Source of the DNA: Thermatribacter velox
GTDB taxonomy: Bacteria; Atribacterota; Atribacteria; Atribacterales; Thermatribacteraceae
DNA: 64,000 nucleotides
Assembly: GCF_038396615.1 (NCBI RefSeq)
Contig: NZ_CP121689.1
Coordinates: forward strand, 62,001 to 126,000
Direction: 5' to 3'
Shown in pieces: positions 1-7,417 of this stretch. Numbering within the stretch: the stretch's first letter is position 1; each line of letters starts with the position of its first letter. The notes under the pieces are model-generated. The model ran no database searches and was not told the DNA's origin. It was given only the letters and a program-made list of their open reading frames with translations. The position numbers and the translations under genes are program-made.

Positions 1-1360
1 ATCCCCATTTTCCAGGAACTGCAGCTTCTACGCAACCGACAATGGCATAATCTCTTGCGTCTTCAATGGTGGCCCCTTTTTCCATGAGGGCGGGTATGAT
101 TATTTCGTCGTTCTTCATAGCTGGCATTCCAAATCCCAACCTGATGACTCTGGCACATTCTTCAAGGTAAAAACGCGGGGAGGTGGTGTGATAGCGCGCC
201 GAAAGGTTAGGAGTTGTTAAGCGTAACCCCCCTACAGCTTTTAAGATAAGAATGCTCAATTCATTGGTAGCATCTCGGCCAGAACGGTCCTGACCGCCAA
301 TGGTTACGTTCTGATAGGTCGTATACCCCATCCCAAAGCGGGTATGCGCCCAGGGACGGATTTTGTTGATAGTGAACATCTTAATGAACAGGTTCTGTAA
401 AAGCTCTACAGTAAACTGGTGGTCAATTTTTCCTTCCTGAAAATCTTTAGCCCAGTAAGGATAGAGATATTGATCTAACCTTCCCAAAGAGAAAGAATGT
501 CCATTACTTTCTATTTGAGTGATTAAATGAACAAACCAGGTGAGCTGTATTGCTTCGTAGAAACTGGTTGGGGGTCGTTCTGCAATGCGGTCAAGCACTT
601 TAGCAATGTTTTCAAGTTCTCTTTTGCGGAACGGGTTCTCGGTTACACTGGCCTCCAGTTTGGCCAGTTGTTCATATCTTTTTATAAACTTTATTACTCC
701 TTCCAGTACGATAATTACAGATTCATAGAAGACCTTTTTCTTGATGAAATCAGGGTCTCTGGGGTCCAGAGACTCTTTTTTTTCAATTGTTTCTTCAAGC
801 AATCCTTTCCAGCCCTTTTCCAGGACCTTGGGGAAGTTTACAATAATGTGTCCATCACCGGAAGTGATGTTCCCTCTTCCCGAAATAGCTCCTATTTCTT
901 GAGCTTTCAGCACAAAGTCAGGAATAATTTGCGTAGCTCTATCATAAAGGGTTTTCCCTTTCCAGTAAGGGATTACTTCTTTGAGGAGTATTTCTTTTGC
1001 TTTCTGGTCGATGAGAAATTTGTCCCCTGGTCTGCGGTGAAATTCATCAATTTCATTAACGATCCAATCCCAGGAGTACTCAGGAAAAATGGGTGCTCCT
1101 CGTGGTTTCGAAGCTTGGTTGCCAACCAGTAGCTCGTCCTGATATATAAAAATAGTCATTTTTTCCAGAGTGCTGGCTAATGCTTTAGCTCTCTTCAAAA
1201 TTGGGGGGTCTGCTTCATTTTGCTGGTACGTTTCGGTATAAATACGAGCTCTCTCTATACAAACTTCAGGTATTGTTTCCAGCAATGCTTCACGCATAGA
1301 GCGAATTCGTTCTGACATGGTATAACCCGTTTCTAAAACGTCTAACACGGACTGGGTCAT
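1..1360 (-). CDS. Glycyl radical enzyme (PFL/dehydratase family), C-terminal part beyond window
   Basis: 453 codons are visible and the gene runs off the left edge without a stop. The protein starts MTQSVLDVLETGY and has the long helical N-terminal region of PFL-like domains. Near the edge the active-site motif GCVE is readable, with the thiyl-radical cysteine at about residue 443 and the following glutamate at 445. Cys-x-Glu is typical of glycyl radical dehydratases and C-N lyases (glycerol dehydratase, CutC, HypD) rather than true pyruvate formate-lyase, which has a Cys-Cys pair. The glycine loop must lie outside the window, so the substrate cannot be named. The ATG follows a GAGGTGA ribosome-binding site. 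It lies 24 nt downstream of the GntR gene in the same orientation, so the two probably form one operon. A radical-SAM activase would be expected further left. Confidence 0.88.
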   Translation of the reverse strand, partial: MTQSVLDVLETGYTMSERIRSMREALLETIPEVCIERARIYTETYQQNEADPPILKRAKALASTLEKMTIFIYQDELLVGNQASKPRGAPIFPEYSWDWIVNEIDEFHRRPGDKFLIDQKAKEILLKEVIPYWKGKTLYDRATQIIPDFVLKAQEIGAISGRGNITSGDGHIIVNFPKVLEKGWKGLLEETIEKKESLDPRDPDFIKKKVFYESVIIVLEGVIKFIKRYEQLAKLEASVTENPFRKRELENIAKVLDRIAERPPTSFYEAIQLTWFVHLITQIESNGHSFSLGRLDQYLYPYWAKDFQEGKIDHQFTVELLQNLFIKMFTINKIRPWAHTRFGMGYTTYQNVTIGGQDRSGRDATNELSILILKAVGGLRLTTPNLSARYHTTSPRFYLEECARVIRLGFGMPAMKNDEIIIPALMEKGATIEDARDYAIVGCVEAAVPGKWG

Positions 1361-1384
1361 TTTGCTCACCTCACATTAAAAAAC

Positions 1385-2113
1385 TCATAAACGTTTTCTC
1401 AGTACTTCAAAGTGGAAAAATTCAGAATGGTAGTAATCTTTCGAAAAAAGGATTGCTTGTCCTCTCGCATCATAATGAACATGTTCGAGCAACAAAAAGG
1501 GTACACTCCTTTTTAAACCCAGCTTTTTCAGGAAATCTTTATCAGGGCAGTAAGGTATTATTTTGGCTTTCGAGTAGGCAATAACTATACCTTTTTGTTC
1601 CAGTGCCTGGAAAAGCGAACCGTGCCAGTCTCCATCCGAAAAATTTGCGGTGTAGTTTTCTGGAATAATGTCTTCCAGATAAAGCAATGGTTCGTTTTCA
1701 ATGCCCCTTATACGCTTTAAGAGAACGAGAGGACTTTTAAGAGGAATCCCCAGTTTTTTAGAGATAAGGGCATCAGCAAGAATTTTCTCCTTTTCCACTC
1801 TAAGAGTGACCAATTCAATTCCTGAATCCCGAGCCATTTCTGTGGCACTGCGCAACCTGGATATGTCCTTACCCAGGGATGAGGGATCTGCAATAAGAAA
1901 AGTGCCTTTCCCCTGGAGAGTTTCGAGAATGTGTGCCTGTTCCAGGCTGCGTATTGCCTCTCGTACGGTGGACCTTCCTACCGAGAAAAGAGAAGCTAAA
2001 CTCTCTATGGAGGGTAACCTGCTACCTCTGGAGAGCCCTTCTCTAAATATGTAAGCAAGAATTTCTCTTTTTACCTGGCTAACCAGATTTTCTTTCACTA
2101 TCATCGTTATCAT
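1385..2113 (-). CDS. GntR-family transcription regulator (HutC/UTRA type)
   Basis: 242 residues. The N-terminal winged helix-turn-helix (about 12-75) has the GntR pattern: SRLPSIESLASLFSVGRSTVREAIRSLEQ followed by a short wing ending GKGTFL. Residues from about 90 onward resemble the UTRA ligand-binding domain, including a PLLYLEDIIPENY-like segment and a C-terminal strand set. It lies directly upstream of the glycyl radical enzyme on the same strand, so it is probably the local regulator, responding to that enzyme's substrate (inference). An in-frame second ATG lies three codons downstream. No strong Shine-Dalgarno sequence is seen for either start, so the exact N-terminus is uncertain. Confidence 0.85.
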   Translation of the reverse strand: MITMIVKENLVSQVKREILAYIFREGLSRGSRLPSIESLASLFSVGRSTVREAIRSLEQAHILETLQGKGTFLIADPSSLGKDISRLRSATEMARDSGIELVTLRVEKEKILADALISKKLGIPLKSPLVLLKRIRGIENEPLLYLEDIIPENYTANFSDGDWHGSLFQALEQKGIVIAYSKAKIIPYCPDKDFLKKLGLKRSVPFLLLEHVHYDARGQAILFSKDYYHSEFFHFEVLRKRL

Positions 2114-2121
2114 ATTAGCAG

Positions 2122-2134
2122 GTCATATGATGAC
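2122..2134. promoter_or_regulatory. Candidate GntR operator
   Basis: GTCATATGATGAC has 5-bp inverted arms (GTCAT/ATGAC) around three bases. It sits between the predicted transcription start and the gntR start codon, a position suited to autorepression. The size resembles GntR-family sites, but no experimental consensus is available here. Confidence 0.35.
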
Positions 2135-2144
2135 TTTTAAAAGC

Positions 2145-2173
2145 ATTTTACTGCTTTTTATTCCCTTTGTCAA
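2145..2173 (-). promoter_or_regulatory. Sigma-70 promoter of the gntR operon
   Basis: On the minus strand a perfect -35 TTGACA (2173-2168) is followed after 17 nt by TAAAAT (2150-2145). Transcription would begin near 2137, about 25 nt before the gntR start. This is the expected control point for gntR and the glycyl radical enzyme. Confidence 0.6.
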
Positions 2174-2307
2174 ATTGGGGGATTGCTTTTCTGGGATAAC
2201 ATCCCAAAATGTCTTTTTATGAAATTATCTCGATTTCTGAAACCAAAGCGATTTTTTAAGCTTTTTAGCAAAAGTTGTTTTTGCCCTTCGGGTATTTAGG
2301 GCTGTTT

Positions 2308-2424
2308 TTTCCCGGCTTAGCGTGAGCCCAAAAAGAGCGTATAACGACCGGATTGTCAGGAAATGGAAAAGGGATTATGACCAGGAATTCAGATTAGAGG
2401 TTTTCTGTTTCATTAAGAAGGAAG
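2308..2424. repeat. Imperfect direct repeat, copy 1 (left flank of mntA/hepT)
   Basis: About 117 bp. It shares with copy 2 (3490-3591) an identical 23-bp core (copy 1 at 2328-2350, copy 2 at 3510-3532), a shared CAGGAATTCA block and a similar tail. Copy 2 lacks about 20 bp present here. The pair brackets the toxin-antitoxin genes in the same orientation. The gap between gntR and mntA (2114-2581) otherwise holds only the gntR promoter and no convincing gene. Confidence 0.7.
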
Positions 2425-2581
2425 TTCAGGTTTTTTGAGATCGGGTTTTTCGGCTCTTTGTGGTTTCCTGGTGGAAGAAACATTTCTTTTTGGGTTTGGT
2501 AGTATATTGTTGGTTAGCACTATCTCCGTGTTTTCTGCCCTTCTATTGGTTTGGCGAAAAAATGATATAATGAACCGAAAG

Positions 2582-2986
2582 ATGATGTACACTAAGGCGG
2601 ATATTCTGGAAAAAGTACAGAGTGTGCTCAATACTCGTGAAGAAATCATCTTTGCATACCTTTTTGGTTCTTTCACCGAAGAAGTAAGCTTTCGGGATAT
2701 TGATATCGCAGTGTACTGCGATGAAGAGCATCCCCGGCTACGTAACCTCTTTTACGATATTGAGCTTGCTCGGGAGCTGGAAAGCGTCCTGGGTATTCCG
2801 GTTGATCTTGTGATCCTCAATCATGCCCCCGACTACATCGTGTACCGGGCTTCTCGTGGCATTCTCATCAAAGACATGGATGAAGACTTTCGGTGTGATT
2901 TTCTCGTCCTCAGGTGGAAAACATACCTGGACTTTCAAGAGGTTCTCAAAAAGTACGCCCAGGAGTTCAAAAATGCCCATAGATAG
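2582..2986 (+). CDS. mntA: MntA-type minimal nucleotidyltransferase (antitoxin)
   Basis: Small nucleotidyltransferase of the MNT family. The catalytic signature is visible as FGSFTEEVSFRDIDIAVY, i.e. GS, ten residues, then D-x-D, and a downstream aspartate lies in the segment around IPVDLVIL. In characterised MntA/HepT pairs the nucleotidyltransferase AMPylates a tyrosine of the HEPN toxin and so neutralises it. The neighbouring hepT overlaps its last 14 nt, as usual for the pair. An extended -10 (TGATATAAT, 2563-2571) lies just upstream, which would give an almost leaderless message. The start is therefore placed at 2582 (MMYTKADILEK); 2570 and 2585 are alternatives. Confidence 0.8.
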   Translation: MMYTKADILEKVQSVLNTREEIIFAYLFGSFTEEVSFRDIDIAVYCDEEHPRLRNLFYDIELARELESVLGIPVDLVILNHAPDYIVYRASRGILIKDMDEDFRCDFLVLRWKTYLDFQEVLKKYAQEFKNAHR

Positions 2987-3393
2987 AGAAAGGATCTTAT
3001 ATCTTCTGGGCGAAATCGAAAAAGGCCCTGAGTATCCTTAAAGAGTTTCAGCAGGAAGCAAAAGAAAGGATTCTTGGTGATCCAAAATCCTTGGGAGCAA
3101 CCAAGTATTACTTCATCGTGGCTATAGAAAGCTGTGCCAGTGTTGGGAACCACATTATTTCCCGTGAGCACTGGGGTATTCCAGAGAGTTACGTGGATAC
3201 CTTTGTTATCCTGGGACGGAAGGGTGTAGTGCCGGAAACTCTGGCACAAAACCTGGTTAACATGGCAAGATTTAGAAACCTTTTGGTCCACTTGTACTGG
3301 AAGGTAAATGATGAGAGGCTTTATGAAATCCTTCAGTCTCACCTTCAGGACATTGAGGAGTTTGTAGACTGTATAACCAGGCGGTATCTTTGA
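2973..3393 (+). pseudogene. hepT: HepT-type HEPN toxin gene, interrupted by a single-base frameshift
   Basis: The ATG at 2973 follows AGGAG (2961-2965) and encodes MPIDRERILYLLGEIEK before running out of frame to a stop at 3041. Dropping one A from the A5 run at 3019-3023 restores a continuous ~139-residue frame (EKALSILKEFQQEAKE and onward) to the stop at 3393. The downstream part carries the HEPN ribonuclease motif R-x4-H-x-Y (RNLLVHLY). So the gene is either a recent frameshift pseudogene, a sequencing indel in a homopolymer, or decoded by slippage. Known HepT proteins are RNA-cleaving toxins neutralised by MntA. If the toxin is truly dead, only the antitoxin half is intact. Confidence 0.8.
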
Positions 3394-3489
3394 GAAAAAA
3401 TATCACCATGTAGTTCATATTATGTAGGGTACTCAACAGGGGAGTATTCCGCAAAGTGTCCCTCTGGAGTTTTTCCGAAACCATTGCTC

Positions 3490-3591
3490 TTTCCCAGCGT
3501 AGTGTGAGTCCAAAAAGAGCGTATAACGACCGGGATTGGCAATGATCAGGAATTCAAGGTTAGGGATTTTCCGCCCCATTGAGGAGGCAAG
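3490..3591. repeat. Imperfect direct repeat, copy 2 (right flank of mntA/hepT)
   Basis: Second copy of the element described at 2308-2424, 1182 bp downstream in the same orientation. It shares the 23-bp identical core (3510-3532) and lacks about 20 bp after it. The interval 3394-3649 contains this repeat, then an extended -10 element, and no other gene that I can support. Confidence 0.7.
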
Positions 3592-3623
3592 ATGGTTCTG
3601 GGCATTAGCCTTTTTGAGGGCAC

Positions 3624-3632
3624 TGTTATAAT
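3624..3632 (+). promoter_or_regulatory. Extended -10 promoter upstream of the sucrose-phosphate synthase-like gene
   Basis: TGTTATAAT is a perfect -10 hexamer with the TG extension. No good -35 is seen 16-18 nt upstream. It lies only about 18 nt before the chosen GTG start, so the leader would be very short. Confidence 0.35.
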
Positions 3633-3649
3633 GGGGTAGGTAAAAGGGG

Positions 3650-5047
3650 GTGTTATGGCTGGAAGAAATACACTGGAAGCATCGATTTTTTAACGATTCT
3701 CCACGCAAGCACGTGCTTTTAATAACCAACCATGGCTGTCATGCTCCACAAATTGTGGTTACGGTAGATACTGGGGGACAAAACATATACGTTAATAATC
3801 TGAGCAAAGCTCTGGTGAGGTTGGGTTATAAGGTAACCATTCTCAATCGTGGTGGATTCCCGCATCCGGTGACTGGAAAGATGCAAAAGGGGGTTGCCTA
3901 CTATGATCGGGTGTGGGGTGATGAGGGTTTATTTTCTCGTGTTGTGTATCTCGAAGATGGTTTTCACGAATTTGTGCCCAAGGAAGAGCTGAACCTGGAA
4001 CACCTGGAAAAGGAAAAGGACTTTTTTATGGAAGTGGTTAGAGAGCAGCTTGCCCTGGATTTGGAAGGTTTTCATTTTATTTCATCTCATTATTGGGATG
4101 GTGGCTTACTCGGTGTTTTGATAACGGAGGAGTTAACCAAAAGAGGTTTTTCCACGCCAGCCCATGTTTTTACTCCTCATTCTCTGGGCGTTTTAAAAAA
4201 AGAGAGGTTTCGGAATGCTTCCTCGCAGGATGTTGCCCGCTTTCGTTTTCAATACCGTATCGCTCAGGAAGAAAGGTGCATTGCTAATTCCTGTGGTGTA
4301 GTTGCCACCTCCCATGCAATTGAAAGAGCTCTGAAAAGATATCGTTCTCGCCCTAAGCGAGTTTTCTGGTTTCCTCCGGCAGTGGATACCGAAGTGTTCT
4401 ATCCCCGGAAAATTAATGAATGTTCACTGGCTATTGAAGTGCTTGGTAGGGCACTGGGTATTTCCAGAGAAAGAGTTGTCAAACTCCTTGAAGAAAAAGT
4501 GGTTTTTCTCGAACTAAGCCGTACTGCGCGTACTAAACAAAAGGGTCTGGTGCTTACGGCTTTTGCTTCGATGAAGAACCGGAAAAAGGCGCTACTTGTG
4601 ATGAATGTGGATTCGGCTTCTCCCCTTTATCCCAGCATCATGAGAAGTTATCACAGGTTAGGTGCGGATGAAAATGTGGTTATTGTTGATTGGCTTTTAA
4701 ATGAGGAAGAAGTGGCTCAGCTTTTTGCTCTTGCTCAAGTTTTCATAACTGCTTCTTTGATGGAGGGATGGGGGATGGCAGTTCAGGAAGCCGCAGCTTC
4801 CCGGTGCGCTGTTATCTCTTCCCCCTTTGTGCCTTTTGTTTATGAAGTACTTGGGGAAGCTGCTCTGATTGTGGAGAAAAACACTCCTTTGGCTTATACT
4901 GAGCGGATGGACCTTTTGGTTGAAAATGCTGAGCTGAGAGAAAGAATAGGAGAAGAAGCATATCTTAAGTCTCAACAACACTCCTGGGTGAGCAGTACCC
5001 GAAGGTGGATTAATGCAATGGAGGAGGCGGGATTAATCGTTGTGTAG
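3650..5047 (+). CDS. Sucrose-phosphate synthase-like GT4 glycosyltransferase
   Basis: 465 residues. The N-terminal Rossmann half carries DTGGQNIYV (residues 40-48), the hallmark of sucrose-phosphate and sucrose synthases, and a RGGFP-like segment follows. The C-terminal half has the GT4 donor-site motif EGWGMAVQEAAA (about 371-382). It would transfer glucose from a nucleotide sugar to fructose-6-phosphate; related glycosyl-glycerate synthases cannot be excluded. The GTG start is preceded by GGGGTAGG. Its 3' end overlaps by 8 nt the HAD phosphatase gene, the expected partner that dephosphorylates the product. Together they probably make sucrose or a similar compatible solute, consistent with a heat- or salt-stressed organism (inference). 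Confidence 0.82.
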   Translation: MLWLEEIHWKHRFFNDSPRKHVLLITNHGCHAPQIVVTVDTGGQNIYVNNLSKALVRLGYKVTILNRGGFPHPVTGKMQKGVAYYDRVWGDEGLFSRVVYLEDGFHEFVPKEELNLEHLEKEKDFFMEVVREQLALDLEGFHFISSHYWDGGLLGVLITEELTKRGFSTPAHVFTPHSLGVLKKERFRNASSQDVARFRFQYRIAQEERCIANSCGVVATSHAIERALKRYRSRPKRVFWFPPAVDTEVFYPRKINECSLAIEVLGRALGISRERVVKLLEEKVVFLELSRTARTKQKGLVLTAFASMKNRKKALLVMNVDSASPLYPSIMRSYHRLGADENVVIVDWLLNEEEVAQLFALAQVFITASLMEGWGMAVQEAAASRCAVISSPFVPFVYEVLGEAALIVEKNTPLAYTERMDLLVENAELRERIGEEAYLKSQQHSWVSSTRRWINAMEEAGLIVV

Positions 5048-5906
5048 CTCAGTATCTGGCACGACGCGAAGAAGAAACTACCTTTTGGCAACGGATCTTG
5101 ATGGTACTTTGTTAGGTAGCGGGGAAAAATATGAGAGTGCACTGGAGCTTTTCAAGAAAGCTCTGGCTTTGAATTCTTTTACTCTGGTTTATGTAACAGG
5201 GCGTAACCTCTGGGAGATTCAGGAAGCTATTGAGAGCTATCATTTGCCTTTGCCTCGGGCTGCTATTGCTGAGATAGGAACCAGGATTTTCTACCAAGAA
5301 AGAGGGATTTTCATAAGAGATACGGATTGGGATAAGGAGCTGGTGCAAAGTGCTCCTGGTTGGAATCGAAAGAAAATAACGGAAAGCCTTTCCCAATTTA
5401 GGTGGCTTTTTGAGCAGGGCGAGAATCATCAGAATCCTTTTAAAGTAAGTTATTATTTTGCCAGCGCATCTTTAGTGGAGAATCGTCTCGATCAGATAAG
5501 GGAAAAAGTTGAGAGGATTTGTTCCAACTTCGAGCTGGTGGTAAGCTCTGACCCAAATTCCGAACTTGTGTTTTTGGATATTGTTCCCCAAAAAGGCACT
5601 AAAGCCGGAGCTCTTGAATATCTTAGAAAGAAGCTCGGTTTTGGCAAAAACCAGGTGATATATGCAGGAGATAGTGGCAACGATTTGCACGCTTTAACTG
5701 CGGGCTATTGGTCTGTGGTTGTGAAGAATGCTCCTGGGGAACTAAAGGAAAAAGTTGCAAAGATTGCTCGAAAACAGGGTATAATCTCACGAGTTTATTT
5801 CGCCTGTGGTTGTGGCGAGCTTGACGGGAAGTATGTATCCGGCTTGATAGAGGGTTTGGCCAAATTAAAGGTTATTCCGCTCCATTTATTGAATGAGAGT
5901 GGATAG
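5040..5906 (+). CDS. Sucrose-phosphate phosphatase-like HAD hydrolase
   Basis: 288 residues. HAD motif I is DLDGT (19-23), with the first Asp as nucleophile; motif II lies in VYVTGR; motif IV is GDSGND near residue 210. The cap-containing layout and the VPQKGTKAGAL segment are typical of the sucrose-phosphatase / mannosyl-3-phosphoglycerate phosphatase group (HAD-IIB). It starts at GTG inside the end of the upstream glycosyltransferase gene (8-nt overlap), implying translational coupling and a two-step synthase/phosphatase pathway. Its last 35 nt overlap the convergent GH32 gene on the other strand. Confidence 0.82.
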   Translation: MCSSVSGTTRRRNYLLATDLDGTLLGSGEKYESALELFKKALALNSFTLVYVTGRNLWEIQEAIESYHLPLPRAAIAEIGTRIFYQERGIFIRDTDWDKELVQSAPGWNRKKITESLSQFRWLFEQGENHQNPFKVSYYFASASLVENRLDQIREKVERICSNFELVVSSDPNSELVFLDIVPQKGTKAGALEYLRKKLGFGKNQVIYAGDSGNDLHALTAGYWSVVVKNAPGELKEKVAKIARKQGIISRVYFACGCGELDGKYVSGLIEGLAKLKVIPLHLLNESG

Positions 5907-7314
5907 ATTTCATCGACCACACATTCAATTTTTCTACTCGTATTTTGCCATCCCTGCAAAACACTCGTAAAGGTTGAGAGTATGCCTCAAGTGGCGGGTA
6001 GTGCCTTACTGTTTTGCAAAAATCTCCATTTAGGAAAACTTCGATGACTGAGTTATCAACGAATATGCGCAGGTTAACGCGCTGATTATTGGGTAACCGG
6101 TAATTTTCGTTCATGAACCGCTTACTTTCATTGTCGTAAATTATAGATTCTCCGCCTGGAAGGATTAAGCCCCACTCTCTTGCCGAAACTTTAGAAAGAA
6201 TGATTTCTATTTCAATCTGGTTGCCACCGGGGATCTCAAATTCTCTGAACCCAGAGCTGTCCGTAAAGCCTTTTAACTCAAAGTAGTCCTTGATAAGGGT
6301 TTCCCTCCTTAGCTGGGTCAATTCTGGCACGGGTTCTATCTTCAGCGAGCCATCCGGAGAAAGGCTAATTAGGCGAGGCAAAGAGAGGACACCGCTCCAG
6401 CCAGATCGAAGTTGTTCTTCTACAGGTCTTTCTTCATGGATCCACCCGAAAAGAATCCTCCGGTTTTTGTTATCAAGAAGTGTTTTTCCTGCGTAGAAAC
6501 TTCCATAGTCTACAATTCCAAAGGTTTCTGGTTCGAAGAAAAGATTTTTGAAGTTTCCCACTGCCCATTTGGTGAGTTTTCTCGAAGAGAGAAGAACCCA
6601 TTTCTCGCCCAATGGAAAAAAGTCGGGACATTCGTCCCCTGCTGCAGGGCCCTGATAAAGGGGGTGGAGGTATTCCCACTTCAAAAGATCAGTAGATGCA
6701 AAAAGAAGAGGAGAACCTTCCAGGTAAGACTTTCCTGCCCCAAGGAGCATATACCATTGATTATCCATTTGCCAGACGTGGGGATCTCGAAAAGTCTCGT
6801 TTAATTCGGCTGGTTTTTGAAGGTAAGAAATCACCGGGTTTTGGGGGTATTTTTTCCAGCGTATCAAATCCTTGCTCAGGGCAAGACACTGATTTTGAGG
6901 ATAAACGCCAGTATAAAAAGCAAGGAATAGATTACCTCTTTTTATGATGCTACCTGTCCAGCATCCTTCTGAATCAGGCTTTCCTCTTTCTGGAAAGAGT
7001 GCTATGGGAAGGTTTTCCCAATAAACGAGGTCTTTACTCACCGCGTGGTCCCAGTGCATGTTCCCCCAGAAAGGCAATCCAGGATGGTATTGGAAAAAAA
7101 CGTGATAATTTCCGTCATAGAAATAGGGGATGGGGTCATTCATCCATCCTGGTGGGGGAAGGAAATGGTATCTGGGTCTTTGTGGATCTCGTGAGGCTTC
7201 AAGCAATCTTCTTCTTGCTTCCTGAAGGACCACTTCCAGAATGTCTTCCAGAATTTTCTCCTGTTGATTGGCAGGGTTAACTGCTTTGGGTGAAGGCTTG
7301 TTTTTGTGCGCCAA
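5872..7314 (-). CDS. GH32 glycoside hydrolase (sucrose-6-phosphate hydrolase / invertase)
   Basis: 480 residues. The five-bladed propeller of GH32 is recognisable: WMNDP with the nucleophile Asp at residue 60, FRDPHV (RDP, transition-state stabiliser) near 175, and DECPD with the acid/base Glu near 229. A C-terminal beta-sandwich follows, including the typical NSVIEVFLNG segment. The TTG start is supported by GGAGG seven bases upstream. It hydrolyses sucrose, sucrose phosphate or fructans; no signal peptide is evident, so it is cytoplasmic. It faces the synthesis genes tail to tail, so breakdown and synthesis genes are adjacent but separately expressed. A perfect palindrome upstream may be its operator. 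Confidence 0.9.
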   Translation of the reverse strand: MAHKNKPSPKAVNPANQQEKILEDILEVVLQEARRRLLEASRDPQRPRYHFLPPPGWMNDPIPYFYDGNYHVFFQYHPGLPFWGNMHWDHAVSKDLVYWENLPIALFPERGKPDSEGCWTGSIIKRGNLFLAFYTGVYPQNQCLALSKDLIRWKKYPQNPVISYLQKPAELNETFRDPHVWQMDNQWYMLLGAGKSYLEGSPLLFASTDLLKWEYLHPLYQGPAAGDECPDFFPLGEKWVLLSSRKLTKWAVGNFKNLFFEPETFGIVDYGSFYAGKTLLDNKNRRILFGWIHEERPVEEQLRSGWSGVLSLPRLISLSPDGSLKIEPVPELTQLRRETLIKDYFELKGFTDSSGFREFEIPGGNQIEIEIILSKVSAREWGLILPGGESIIYDNESKRFMNENYRLPNNQRVNLRIFVDNSVIEVFLNGDFCKTVRHYPPLEAYSQPLRVFCRDGKIRVEKLNVWSMKSIHSHSINGAE

Positions 7315-7347
7315 TTGTAAACCTCCATCTTCATGGTTTTGAATATA

Positions 7348-7363
7348 ATAAATCCGGATTTAT
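7348..7363. promoter_or_regulatory. Perfect 16-bp palindrome upstream of the GH32 gene
   Basis: ATAAATCCGGATTTAT is self-complementary over all 16 bases, with a central CCGG. It lies 34 nt upstream of the GH32 TTG start, within the expected promoter region. It resembles a LacI-family type operator in symmetry; no local regulator gene is present. Confidence 0.5.
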
Positions 7364-7417
7364 GCAAAGTAAAGCTTCCAGAAGGCACAAAAAATTGATT
7401 TGCGGATTCGGCCTGTT

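Noticed and set aside
527-1132. Long open frame on the plus strand (about 200 codons)
   Set aside because: It is antisense to the glycyl radical enzyme, whose minus-strand protein has clear family motifs.
2435-2581. N-terminal extension of MntA
   Set aside because: The added residues look like translated non-coding sequence and lie upstream of the likely -10 element; no homologue of MntA is expected to have it.
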